A DNA stretch of 64,000 bases from Streptomyces parvus (GTDB lineage: Bacteria > Actinomycetota > Actinomycetes > Streptomycetales > Streptomycetaceae), in the NCBI RefSeq assembly GCF_032121415.1, contig NZ_CP135079.1:6014001-6078000 (forward strand), written 5' to 3'. The notes below the pieces were generated by a model. The model was not told the origin of the DNA. It was given only the letters and a program-made list of their open reading frames with translations, and did not search any database. Shown here one piece after another: positions 16,567 through 25,113 of this stretch (position 1 is its first letter; every line of letters begins with the position of its first letter). The position numbers were made by a program, and so were the translations under genes.

Positions 16567-17415
16567 TCAGCCCCGCGGGGCCGCCGCCTCCAGCGAGATC
16601 CGGTGCTCGCCGGCGTACACGTTCATCGACGGTCCGCGCAGGAAACCGACCAGCGTCAGTCCGCTCTCCGCCGCCAGGTCCACGGCCAGCGACGACGGTG
16701 CCGAGACCGCCGCGAGCACCGGGATCCCCGCCATCACGGCCTTCTGCGCCAGCTCGAACGAGGCCCGCCCCGACACCAGCAGCACCGCCCGCGACAGGGG
16801 CAGCCGCCCGTCCGTCAGCGCCCGGCCCACCAGCTTGTCGACCGCGTTGTGCCGGCCGACGTCCTCCCGTACGTCCAGCAGCTCGCCCTCCTCGGAGAAC
16901 AGCGCTGCGGCGTGCAGGCCGCCCGTCCGGTCGAAGACCCGCTGCGAGGCCCGCAACCGGTCGGGGAGGGCGGACAGCAGCCCGGGCGTGATCCGCACCG
17001 GGGGAGCGTCGGCCACCGGGTGCCGGGTCGTGGTGCGCACCGCGTCCAGGCTGGCCTTGCCGCACAGGCCGCACGAGGAGGTGGTGTAGACGTTGCGCTC
17101 CAGCGTGATGTCGGGGACCGGGACCCCGGGCGCGAGCTTCACATCCACCACGTTGTAGGTGTTCACGCCGTCCGCCGTCGCCCCGGCGCAGTAGACGATC
17201 GACTGGACCTCGTCCCCCTCGGCGATCACCCCCTCGCTGACCAGGAAGCCCGCGGCCAGCGCGAAGTCGTCGCCCGGTGTCCGCATGGTGATGGCCAGCG
17301 GCCTGCCGTTCAGCCGGATCTCCAGGGGCTCTTCCGCCACCAGGGTGTCCGGACGGGAGGAGACGGCACCGTCCCGGATGCGGAGAGTGCGGCGGCGTTC
17401 GGTGACCCGTCCCAT
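16567..17415 (-). CDS. fdhD: Formate dehydrogenase accessory sulfurtransferase FdhD
   Basis: 282 residues from ATG 17415; ATG 17466 would add 17 residues. FdhD transfers sulfur from IscS to the molybdenum cofactor of formate dehydrogenase. The conserved persulfide cysteines are in TTSSCGLCGKASLDAV, and the family hallmarks EEPLEIRLNGRPLAITMRTP and DVGRHNAVDKLVG are present. No formate dehydrogenase subunit is in this window, so its client lies elsewhere. It is convergent with the HhH gene and divergent from the KASIII-like gene. Confidence 0.94.
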   Translation of the reverse strand: MGRVTERRRTLRIRDGAVSSRPDTLVAEEPLEIRLNGRPLAITMRTPGDDFALAAGFLVSEGVIAEGDEVQSIVYCAGATADGVNTYNVVDVKLAPGVPVPDITLERNVYTTSSCGLCGKASLDAVRTTTRHPVADAPPVRITPGLLSALPDRLRASQRVFDRTGGLHAAALFSEEGELLDVREDVGRHNAVDKLVGRALTDGRLPLSRAVLLVSGRASFELAQKAVMAGIPVLAAVSAPSSLAVDLAAESGLTLVGFLRGPSMNVYAGEHRISLEAAAPRG

Positions 17416-17638
17416 AGAGCTGAACCCGATTCTGTCCGTGTGCGGCTGTTCGTTTCCCCGGGTCATTGTCCGGCACGCGCAGCGGCGTGTCGCAGCGAGC
17501 TGTTCAGCACGCTGACCAGGCTGTTGTCAATGCTCCAACGTGTGGGCCCGATTCCTGTGGGATCACGTGCCCCCGTACCCGGCGGTAGCGACCAAGACTG
17601 TGGTTCATTCCTGCCCCCACCCGACGATGGGAACCCGT

Positions 17639-18598
17639 ATGACCGGCTCACGTGTCGTGGCGCTCGGCCACTACCAGCCCGCCAAGGTGCTCACCAACGA
17701 CGATCTCGCGGCGATGGTCGACACCAGCGACGAGTGGATCACCAGCCGGGTCGGCATCAAGACCCGGCACGTGGGTGGACCCGACGAGCCGGTGGACGAG
17801 ATGGCCGCGCACGCGGGAGCCAAGGCGCTGGCCACGGCCGGTCTCGGGCCCTCGGACATCGATCTGGTCCTCGTGGCCACCTCCACCGCGATCGACCGCT
17901 CCCCGAGCATGGCGGCCCGGGTCGCCGCCCGGCTCGGGATGGGCTCGCCCGCCGTCATGGACATCAACGTCGTGTGCTCCGGCTTCACGCACGCGCTGGC
18001 CACCGCCGACCACGCGATCCGGGCCGGTGCGGCGACCCGGGCGCTGGTGATCGGCGCCGACAAGATGGCCGACATCGCGGACTGGACCGACCGCTCCACC
18101 TGCGTCCTGCTCGGCGACGGTGCGGGCGCCGCGGTCGTCACCGCCGACCCGTCCGCAGCCGACGCCCCGGGCGGGCCCGGCATCGGACCGGTGCTGTGGG
18201 GTTCCGTGCCGGAGATGGGCAACGCCGTCCGGATCGAGGGGACGCCGCCGCGCTTCGCGCAGGAGGGCCAGTCCGTCTACCGCTGGGCCACCACCCAGCT
18301 CCCCCCGATCGCCCGCCGGGTCTGCGAGAAGGCGGGCATCGCCCCGAAGGACCTGGGCGCGGTCGTCCTGCACCAGGCCAACCTGCGGATCATCGAGCCG
18401 GTCGCCCGCAAGATCGGCGCGGTCAACGCCGTCATCGCGCGGGACGTCGTGGACTCCGGCAACACCTCCGCCGCCTCCATCCCGATGGCTCTGTCCAAGC
18501 TGGTCGAGCGCGGCGAGGTCGCCTCCGGTGCGCCCGTCCTGCTCTTCGGATTCGGCGGAAACCTCTCCTACGCGGGCCAGGTCATCCGCTGCCCCTGA
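17639..18598 (+). CDS. Beta-ketoacyl-ACP synthase III-like (FabH paralogue)
   Basis: 319 residues from ATG 17639; ATG 17627 is a possible alternative. The KASIII catalytic triad is intact: Cys113 in NVVCSGFTHAL, His245 in VLHQANLRII and Asn275 in DSGNTSAASIP. These enzymes condense an acyl-CoA with malonyl-ACP, starting fatty acid synthesis; several extra FabH paralogues exist in streptomycetes, some serving specialised metabolism. There is no fabD-acpP-fabF beside it, so it is not the housekeeping fab copy. It is a stand-alone gene between fdhD and the ROK regulator. Confidence 0.9.
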   Translation: MTGSRVVALGHYQPAKVLTNDDLAAMVDTSDEWITSRVGIKTRHVGGPDEPVDEMAAHAGAKALATAGLGPSDIDLVLVATSTAIDRSPSMAARVAARLGMGSPAVMDINVVCSGFTHALATADHAIRAGAATRALVIGADKMADIADWTDRSTCVLLGDGAGAAVVTADPSAADAPGGPGIGPVLWGSVPEMGNAVRIEGTPPRFAQEGQSVYRWATTQLPPIARRVCEKAGIAPKDLGAVVLHQANLRIIEPVARKIGAVNAVIARDVVDSGNTSAASIPMALSKLVERGEVASGAPVLLFGFGGNLSYAGQVIRCP

Positions 18599-18628
18599 CC
18601 GCCCTCCGCCGACCTTTGTCCTGAGTGT

Positions 18629-18665
18629 GGAAAAAGTTGGGGCGGATTCCTGCGCAACTTCTTCC
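18629..18665. promoter_or_regulatory. Inverted repeat upstream of the ROK gene (candidate operator)
   Basis: GGAAAAAGTTG and CAACTTCTTCC, arms of 11 bp with one mismatch and a 15-bp spacer, 72 bp before the GTG start of the ROK regulator. It is A/T-richer than its surroundings. ROK repressors commonly bind their own promoters, so this is the best candidate operator for the sugar locus that follows. Confidence 0.5.
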
Positions 18666-18736
18666 CACTCCGGGAAAGCGCTGCTACGTTCCCCTCGAAA
18701 GCCCGACGGACTGGCCGATGTGGCGGGGAGGGACGC

Positions 18737-19927
18737 GTGAGACGTATGACGGCACGACCCGCGAACGCGCATCAGGCGCGGCTGCTCCGGCTGTTGCGCG
18801 ACGGGGGGCCCAACTCCCGTGCGCAGCTGGGCGATCAGGTCGATCTGTCGCGCTCGAAGCTCGCCGTCGAGGTGGACCGGCTCCTGGAGACCGGTCTGGT
18901 GGTGGCCGACGGACTGGCCGCGTCGCGCGGCGGGCGCCGCTCGCACAACATCCGACTCGCCCCCGAACTGCGCTTCCTCGGCGTCGACATCGGCGCCACC
19001 TCGGTCGATGTGGCCGTCACCAACGCGGAGCTGGAGGTACTGGGACACCTCAACCACCCGATGGACGTGCGCGAAGGACCCGTCGCCGTCTTCGAGCAGG
19101 TCCTGTCACTCGCCGCCAAACTGCGGGCCTCCGGGCTCGCCGAAGGCTTCGACGGCGCCGGCATCGGGGTCCCCGGCCCCGTGCGCTTTCCCGAGGGCGT
19201 GCCGGTCGCGCCGCCGATCATGCCCGGCTGGGACGGGTTCCCGGTCCGCGAGGCGCTCAGCCAGGAGCTGGGCTGCCCCGTCATGGTCGACAACGACGTG
19301 AACCTCATGGCGATGGGGGAACAGCACGCGGGCGTGGCCCGCTCCGTGGGCGACTTCCTGTGCGTCAAGATCGGTACGGGTATCGGCTGCGGCATCGTCG
19401 TCGGCGGCGAGGTCTACCGCGGTACGACCGGCAGCGCCGGGGACATCGGGCACATCCAGGTCGACCCCGACGGCCGGCCCTGCGCCTGCGGCAACAAGGG
19501 CTGCCTGGAAGCCCACTTCAGCGGCGCGGCGCTCGCCCGCGACGCGGAGGACGCCGCCAGGGGGGGCCGCTCGCCCGAACTCGCCGTCCGGCTGGACGCG
19601 TCGGGCCGCCTCACCGCGGCCGACGTGGCGGCCGCTGCCGCCGCCGGGGACGCCGCGGCGCTCGACCTCATCCGCGAAGGCGGCAACCGGCTCGGCCAGG
19701 TGATCGCGAGCCTGGTCAGCTTCTTCAATCCCGGTCTGGTGGTGATCGGCGGCGGGGTCACCGGCCTCGGTCACAACCTCCTCGCCAGTGTCCGTACGCA
19801 GGTCTACAAGCAGTCCCTGCCCCTGGCCACCGGCAATCTCCCCATCGTCCTGGGCGAGTTGGGGCCCACCGCCGGAGTGATCGGCGCGGCCCGGCTCATC
19901 AGCGACCACCTCTTCTCCCCGGCCTGA
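18737..19927 (+). CDS. ROK-family transcriptional regulator
   Basis: 396 residues, GTG 18737 with GGGAGGG eight bases upstream; ATG 18746 is an alternative. An N-terminal winged helix (ARLLRLLRDGGPNSRAQLGD, then LSRSKLAVEVDRLLETG) is followed by a sugar-kinase-like domain: LGVDIGATSVDVAV, GVPGPVRFPEG, DNDVNLMAMGEQ and the zinc motif CACGNKGCLEAH. ROK regulators sense sugars or sugar phosphates. The gene precedes the ABC-transporter operon on the same strand and is the likely controller of it, although a hairpin at 19978-20004 separates them. Confidence 0.93.
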   Translation: MRRMTARPANAHQARLLRLLRDGGPNSRAQLGDQVDLSRSKLAVEVDRLLETGLVVADGLAASRGGRRSHNIRLAPELRFLGVDIGATSVDVAVTNAELEVLGHLNHPMDVREGPVAVFEQVLSLAAKLRASGLAEGFDGAGIGVPGPVRFPEGVPVAPPIMPGWDGFPVREALSQELGCPVMVDNDVNLMAMGEQHAGVARSVGDFLCVKIGTGIGCGIVVGGEVYRGTTGSAGDIGHIQVDPDGRPCACGNKGCLEAHFSGAALARDAEDAARGGRSPELAVRLDASGRLTAADVAAAAAAGDAAALDLIREGGNRLGQVIASLVSFFNPGLVVIGGGVTGLGHNLLASVRTQVYKQSLPLATGNLPIVLGELGPTAGVIGAARLISDHLFSPA

Positions 19928-19977
19928 CCCCAGGCCGTACGACGCACCACGGAACCACCTCCCGTCAGCAGCCGTTC

Positions 19978-20004
19978 GCGGTGCCGCCGGCTCCACGGCA
20001 CCGC
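19978..20004 (+). terminator. Hairpin between the ROK gene and the ABC-transporter operon
   Basis: GCGGTGCCG and CGGCACCGC form a perfect 9-bp stem with a 9-base loop, 51 bases past the ROK stop. Probably terminates the ROK transcript, leaving the importer operon with its own promoter in the remaining 90 bases. Confidence 0.55.
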
Positions 20005-20093
20005 CAGCCCTGCGCCCTGTCCGCTCACCGGCCCTCCCCGGCCCTCGGCACCCGCCCGAGCAGGGGAGACCCCATTCGCCGAGGGGATTCGTC

Positions 20094-21617
20094 ATGGCAC
20101 CAGAACCACCCCTGCTCACCATGTCCGGCATCACCAAGCTCTTCCCGGGCGTCCGCGCCCTGGACGGCGTCGACCTGGAGGTCCAGGCCGGCGAGGTCCA
20201 CTGCCTCCTCGGCCAGAACGGCGCGGGCAAGTCCACCCTCATCAAGGTGCTCGCCGGAGCCCACCAGCCCAACGACGGCGAGATCACCTGGCGCGGCGAG
20301 AAGGTCCAGCTGAAGTCGCCGATCGCCGCCATGCGTCTGGGGATCGCCACCATCTACCAGGAACTCGACCTGGTCGAGGACCTCTCGGTCGCCGAGAACG
20401 TCTTCCTCGGCCACGAGCCGACGAGCGCCGGCTTCATCGTCCGTACGGGCGAGGGGCGCGCCGCCGCCAAGGCGCTGCTGGCCCGCCTCGGGCACCCGGA
20501 GATCGACCCCGCCCGGCACGTCGGCGACCTCTCCGCCGCCCAGCAGCAGATCGTCTCCATGGCGCGGGCCCTCTCCCACGAGGTCCGGCTCATCGTGATG
20601 GACGAGCCCTCCGCCGCCCTCGACCCCGACGAGGTCGACAACCTCTTCCGCATCGTCGAGGGCCTCACCGCCGACGGGGTGGCCGTCGTCTACATCTCGC
20701 ACCGGCTGGAGGAGATCCGCCGCATCGGCGACCGGGTCACCGTCATCAAGGACGGCCGGACCGTGGCCGTCGGACTGCCCGCAGCGGACACCCCCACGCG
20801 CGACATCGTTGCCATGATGACCGGCCGCGACGTCGCCTATGTCTTCCCGCCGCGCCCCGAGGAGCCGCCCGCCGCCACCGCCGAACCGGTGCTCCGGGTC
20901 CAAGGCCTTTCCCGCAAGGGCGAGTTCGCACCGGTCGACCTCGAACTGCGGCCCGGTGAGATCGTCGGCCTCGCCGGACTCGTCGGCTCGGGGCGCTCCG
21001 AGATCCTGGAGACGATCTACGGGGCCCGCAAGGCGAGCACCGGCACCGTCACCGTCGCGGGCAAGCAGCTCCGCCCCGGCAGCGTCCGCGCCGCCGTCGC
21101 CGCCGGGATCGGCCTCGCCCCCGAGGAACGCAAGGCGCAGGCCCTGCTGATGACCGAATCGGTCACCCGTAACGTCTCCGTCTCCTCCCTCTCCCGCTTC
21201 GCCCGGATCGGCTGGATCGACCGGGGCGGGGAGCGGAAGGCGGCACGGAGCGCCACCCGCGAACTGCAGATGCGGCCCGACAACCCGGACGCCGCCGTCC
21301 GCACCCTCTCCGGCGGCAACCAGCAGAAAGCCGTCCTCGCCCGCTGGCTGCTGCGCGGCTGCCGGGTCCTGCTGCTGGACGAACCCACCCGTGGCGTCGA
21401 CGTCGGCGCCCGCGCCGAGCTCTACGCCGTGATCCGCCGGCTGGCCGACGAAGGCCTCGCCGTCCTGCTCGTCTCCAGCGAAGTGCCCGAAGTCCTGGGC
21501 CTCGCCGACCGGGTGCTGGTCCTCCGCGAGGGCGAAGTGGTCCACATGGCCCCCGCCCAGGAGCTCGACGAGCACCGCGTACTCGACCTCGTGATGGAAG
21601 GGAGCCCGACGCCATGA
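20094..21617 (+). CDS. Sugar ABC transporter, tandem ATP-binding protein (RbsA/XylG type)
   Basis: 507 residues with two nucleotide-binding domains, the usual plan for ribose/xylose-family importers. Domain 1 has Walker A GQNGAGKSTLIK, Q-loop YQEL, signature LSAAQQQIV and Walker B LIVMDEPSAALD; domain 2 keeps a degenerate Walker A (GLVGSGRSEILE), the LSGGNQQKAVL signature and LLLDEPTRGVDVG. The start is ATG 20094. Overlap with the permease (ATGA) shows translational coupling. The operon continues through the substrate-binding lipoprotein, the Gfo/Idh dehydrogenase and the TIM-barrel epimerase, so the imported solute is probably a sugar or cyclitol that is then oxidised. Confidence 0.95.
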   Translation: MAPEPPLLTMSGITKLFPGVRALDGVDLEVQAGEVHCLLGQNGAGKSTLIKVLAGAHQPNDGEITWRGEKVQLKSPIAAMRLGIATIYQELDLVEDLSVAENVFLGHEPTSAGFIVRTGEGRAAAKALLARLGHPEIDPARHVGDLSAAQQQIVSMARALSHEVRLIVMDEPSAALDPDEVDNLFRIVEGLTADGVAVVYISHRLEEIRRIGDRVTVIKDGRTVAVGLPAADTPTRDIVAMMTGRDVAYVFPPRPEEPPAATAEPVLRVQGLSRKGEFAPVDLELRPGEIVGLAGLVGSGRSEILETIYGARKASTGTVTVAGKQLRPGSVRAAVAAGIGLAPEERKAQALLMTESVTRNVSVSSLSRFARIGWIDRGGERKAARSATRELQMRPDNPDAAVRTLSGGNQQKAVLARWLLRGCRVLLLDEPTRGVDVGARAELYAVIRRLADEGLAVLLVSSEVPEVLGLADRVLVLREGEVVHMAPAQELDEHRVLDLVMEGSPTP

Positions 21618-22666
21618 CACAGCCCGCCCCGTCGGCGCAGCACAACGGGCCGGACAAGGGGACCATCGCGGCCCCCTCCGACACGCCGCCCTCGAAGTCG
21701 GGCGGTGGCATGCCGGCCCTCGGACTGCGGCTCGACGTCCGGATCCTGTCCCTGCTCGGCGTCCTCGCCGTGCTGGTCCTGGTCGGCGGCATCACCGAAC
21801 CGGACGCCTTCCTGGACACCGGCAACCTCCAGCTGATCCTGACCCAGGCGTCCGTCATCGGCGTCGTCACCGTCGGCATGACCTTCGTCATCATCAGCGG
21901 CGGCATCGACCTCTCCGTCGGGGCGATGGTCGCCCTGGCCTCGGTGTGGGCGACGACCCTGGCCACGCAGGAGTACGGCTTCGCGGGCATCGCGTTCACC
22001 GCGGTGCTCGTCGGCCTCGTCGCGGGACTCGTGAACGGCGTCCTCATCGCCTACGGCAACATGGTCCCGTTCATCGCGACGCTGGCGATGCTCGCGTCGG
22101 CCCGCGGACTCGCCCTCCAGATCACCGACGGCAAGACTCAGATCGTCACCGTCGACTCGGTCCTCGACCTCGGCCTGCCCGACTCCTACATCCTCGGGAT
22201 CCCGCCCCTGGTCATCATGTTCGCGGTGGTCACGATCATCGGCTGGCTCATCCTCAACCGGACCACCTTCGGCCGCCGAACGGTCGCCGTCGGCGGCAAC
22301 GCGGAGGCGGCCCGGCTCGCCGGGATCGACGTCCGCCGCCAGCGCCTCTACCTCTACCTGCTGTCCGGGCTCTGCTGCGGCATCGCCGCCTTCATGCTGA
22401 TCGTGCTGGCCGGCTCCGGTCAGAACACCAACGGCAACCTGTACGAGCTCGACGCCATCGCCGCCGCGATCATCGGCGGAACCCTGCTCAGCGGCGGCCG
22501 GGGCACCATCGTCGGCTCCGTCCTCGGCGTCCTGATCTTCACCACGATCACCAACATCTTCGCGCTCAACAACCTCCAGAGCGACGTCCAGCAGATCGCC
22601 AAGGGCGCCATCATCGTCGCCGCCGTCCTCGTCCAGGGCCGCACCATGCGCGGCCGGGAGACCTGA
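21614..22666 (+). CDS. Sugar ABC transporter permease (RbsC/XylH type)
   Basis: 350 residues, start ATG 21614 overlapping the ATPase stop by four bases. The N-terminal 40 residues are hydrophilic; about eight to ten membrane helices follow (LDVRILSLLGVLAVLVLVGG, VIGVVTVGMTFVIISGGIDL and others). The BPD_transp_2 hallmark GGIDLSVGAMVALASV and the late EAARLAGIDVRRQRLYLYLLS and GGTLLSGGRGTIVGSVLGV motifs are clear. It is the single permease of the importer, expected to work as a homodimer. Confidence 0.94.
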   Translation: MTQPAPSAQHNGPDKGTIAAPSDTPPSKSGGGMPALGLRLDVRILSLLGVLAVLVLVGGITEPDAFLDTGNLQLILTQASVIGVVTVGMTFVIISGGIDLSVGAMVALASVWATTLATQEYGFAGIAFTAVLVGLVAGLVNGVLIAYGNMVPFIATLAMLASARGLALQITDGKTQIVTVDSVLDLGLPDSYILGIPPLVIMFAVVTIIGWLILNRTTFGRRTVAVGGNAEAARLAGIDVRRQRLYLYLLSGLCCGIAAFMLIVLAGSGQNTNGNLYELDAIAAAIIGGTLLSGGRGTIVGSVLGVLIFTTITNIFALNNLQSDVQQIAKGAIIVAAVLVQGRTMRGRET

Positions 22667-22758
22667 GCGGCCCCGACCGACCGGACACCCCCGGCACCGA
22701 TACGAACCCCCCGCACCCGCACCTCGTACGCACCCACCGGATGAAGGGTCAGACCGTC

Positions 22759-23793
22759 ATGCCAGAAACCAGCCGCAGAGGACTGCTGTTCGGAACCGCC
22801 GCAGTCTCCGCGGGCGCGCTCCTCACCGCCTGTACCAGCAACGAGCCCAAGAAGACCGAGCCCGCCGGCAACAGCGCCCCCGCCGACGACAAGCCCGGCA
22901 AGGCCGTCACCATCGGGTTCGCCGGACCGCAGGCCGACCACGGCTGGCTGAACGCGATCAACGTGAACGCCAAGTCCCGTGCGGAGACGTATTCCGACGT
23001 CACCCTGGAGATCACCGAGGGCTCCAACGACACCGCCGCCCAGATCGGCCAGGTCAAGACCCTCATCAACAAGAAGGTCGACGTCCTCGTCATCCTCCCC
23101 GCCGACGGCAAGGCGCTCACCCAGGTCGGACTGGAAGCGATGAAGGCGGGCATCCCCGTCGTCAACCTGGACCGCATCTTCGCCTCCCCGCAGGCGTACC
23201 GCTGCTGGGTCGGCGGCGACAACTACGGCATGGGCCTCAACGCCGGGCACTACATCGGCGAACAGCTGAAGGACAAGCCGAACGCCAAGGTCGTCGAGCT
23301 CGCCGGGATCGACAACCTGGAGCTGACCCAGCAGCGCAGCCAGGGCTTCGCCGACGCCCTCAAGAACTACTCCAACATCAAGCTGGTGGCCCGTCAGGCA
23401 GCCGACTTCACCGTCGAGTCCGGCCAGGCCAAGATGGCGCAACTCCTGCAGGCGCAGAAGCAGTTCGACGCCCTGTGGAACCACGACGACGACCAGGGCG
23501 TCGGTGCGCTCCGCGCCATCAAGCAGGCGGGCCGCGACGAGTTCATCATGGTCGGTGGCGCCGGCGCCAAGTCCGCGATGGACGCCATCAAGGCCGACAA
23601 CTCGGTCATCAAGGCGACCGTCCTCTACCCGCCGACGATGGCCGCGTCCGCGATCGACCTGGCGCGGGCGCTCGGCCAGTCCAAGGGCATCAGCGGACTC
23701 TCCGAGATGGAGATCCCGACCTCCCTGACCCTGTACTCCGCGGTCGTGACCAAGGACAACATCGACCAGTACCTGCCGACGGGCTTCAACTGA
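22759..23793 (+). CDS. Sugar ABC transporter substrate-binding lipoprotein
   Basis: 344 residues from ATG 22759 (AAGG upstream; ATG 22741 is possible). The leader ETSRRGLLFGTAAVSAGA ends in the lipobox LLTAC, so it is a Tat-type lipoprotein anchored outside the membrane. The mature part has the periplasmic-binding-protein type I fold: TIGFAGPQADHGWLNAINV, DVLVILPADGKALTQVGLEA, GIPVVNLDR and ALWNHDDDQGVGALRAIKQAG. Aromatic and charged residues in the cleft (HGW, NLDR, NHDDDQG) point to a sugar or polyol ligand. The 92-base spacing from the permease holds no separate gene. Confidence 0.94.
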   Translation: MPETSRRGLLFGTAAVSAGALLTACTSNEPKKTEPAGNSAPADDKPGKAVTIGFAGPQADHGWLNAINVNAKSRAETYSDVTLEITEGSNDTAAQIGQVKTLINKKVDVLVILPADGKALTQVGLEAMKAGIPVVNLDRIFASPQAYRCWVGGDNYGMGLNAGHYIGEQLKDKPNAKVVELAGIDNLELTQQRSQGFADALKNYSNIKLVARQAADFTVESGQAKMAQLLQAQKQFDALWNHDDDQGVGALRAIKQAGRDEFIMVGGAGAKSAMDAIKADNSVIKATVLYPPTMAASAIDLARALGQSKGISGLSEMEIPTSLTLYSAVVTKDNIDQYLPTGFN

Positions 23794-23864
23794 CCGGGAC
23801 TCCGGGGGAGGCGGAGAGCGCGTCCCCCGGCCCGTTACCGCACACCGACGAGGAGGAAGTCCGC

Positions 23865-25100
23865 ATGGCCCGTAGTCAAGAGACGGAAACGCAAACCCCA
23901 GCACCGCCGCCGCGGCAGGCGCCGGGAACGCTCGGGGTCGGCATGGTCGGATACGCGTTCATGGGCGCCGCCCACTCCCAGGGGTGGCGTACCGCAGGAC
24001 ACGTCTTCGACCTGCCGCTGCGACCCGCTCTCGCCGCGATCTGCGGACGCGACCGTGCGGCGGTCGACGCCGCCGCCGCACGGCACGGCTGGGCGGCGGC
24101 GGAGACCGACTGGCGGGCCCTGATCGCCCGGGACGACGTCCAGCTGGTCGACATCTGCACCCCCGGCGACAGCCACGCGGAGATCGCCATCGCCGCGCTG
24201 GAAGCCGGCAAGCACGTCCTGTGCGAGAAGCCGCTCGCCAACAACGTCGCCGAGGCCGAGGCCATGGTCCGCGCCGCCGAGGCGGCCGCCGCCCGGGGGC
24301 AGGTGGCGATGGTGGGCTTCAACTACCGCAAGGTGCCCGCGATCTCCTACGCCCGGCAGCTCATCGCCGGGGGCCGGCTCGGGCCCCTGCGCCATGTGCG
24401 GGCCACCTACCTCCAGGACTGGCTGGTCGATCCGGCCTCCCCGCTCACCTGGCGGCTCAAGCGCGAGCACGCCGGCTCCGGCGCGCTCGGCGACCTCGGG
24501 GCGCACATCGTCGACCTCGCCCAGTACCTCGCGGGCGAGGTGCTCACCGGAGTCTCCGCCGTCAGTGAGACCTTCGTACGCGAACGGCCCCTGCTCGCCG
24601 GGTCGTCGGCCGGGCTCTCCGGCAGCGCCGACACGGTGGAGCGGGGCGAGGTGACCGTCGACGACGCGGCGATCTTCACCGGCCGCCTCGCCTCCGGCGC
24701 GCTGGCCTCCTTCGAGGCGACCCGGATGGCCGCCGGACGCAAGAACGCCCTGCGCCTGGAGATCAACGGGGAGCTGGGCTCGCTCGCCTTCGACCTGGAG
24801 CGGCTCAACGAGCTGTCCTTCCACGACCACACCGAACCCGCCGCCACCGCGGGCTTCCGCCGGATCCTCGTCACCGAACCCGAACACCCCTACCTGGAGG
24901 CCTGGTGGCCGCCGGGCCACGGTCTCGGCTACGAGCACACCTTCGTCCACCAGGCCCGCGACGTGGTCCGCACGATCGCCGAAGGGGCCCCGCCCGCACC
25001 GTCGTTCGCGGACGGCCTCCAGGTGCAGCGAGTGCTCGCCGCCGTCGAGGAGAGCGCCGCCAAGAACTCCGTCCACACCCCGGTCCCGTCCTCGTCCTAG
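23865..25100 (+). CDS. Gfo/Idh/MocA-family NAD(P)-dependent oxidoreductase
   Basis: 411 residues, ATG 23865 with AGGAGGAAG eight bases upstream. The nucleotide-binding motif is GVGMVGYAFMGAAHSQGW and the catalytic lysine lies in HVLCEKPLANN, with the GALGDLGAHIVDLAQYL motif further on. This family oxidises or reduces sugars and inositols, such as myo-inositol 2-dehydrogenase and glucoside-3-dehydrogenase. Its place after a sugar importer and before a TIM-barrel epimerase matches loci that oxidise an imported sugar and then rearrange the keto product (inference). A hydrophilic, Pro-rich N-terminal tail of about 25 residues precedes the domain. Confidence 0.92.
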   Translation: MARSQETETQTPAPPPRQAPGTLGVGMVGYAFMGAAHSQGWRTAGHVFDLPLRPALAAICGRDRAAVDAAAARHGWAAAETDWRALIARDDVQLVDICTPGDSHAEIAIAALEAGKHVLCEKPLANNVAEAEAMVRAAEAAAARGQVAMVGFNYRKVPAISYARQLIAGGRLGPLRHVRATYLQDWLVDPASPLTWRLKREHAGSGALGDLGAHIVDLAQYLAGEVLTGVSAVSETFVRERPLLAGSSAGLSGSADTVERGEVTVDDAAIFTGRLASGALASFEATRMAAGRKNALRLEINGELGSLAFDLERLNELSFHDHTEPAATAGFRRILVTEPEHPYLEAWWPPGHGLGYEHTFVHQARDVVRTIAEGAPPAPSFADGLQVQRVLAAVEESAAKNSVHTPVPSSS

Positions 25101-25113
25101 GAGGCTGCCGCCC

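Noticed and set aside
16567..17415. A local formate dehydrogenase locus around fdhD
   Set aside because: No molybdopterin oxidoreductase or iron-sulfur subunit gene is anywhere near; FdhD stands alone.
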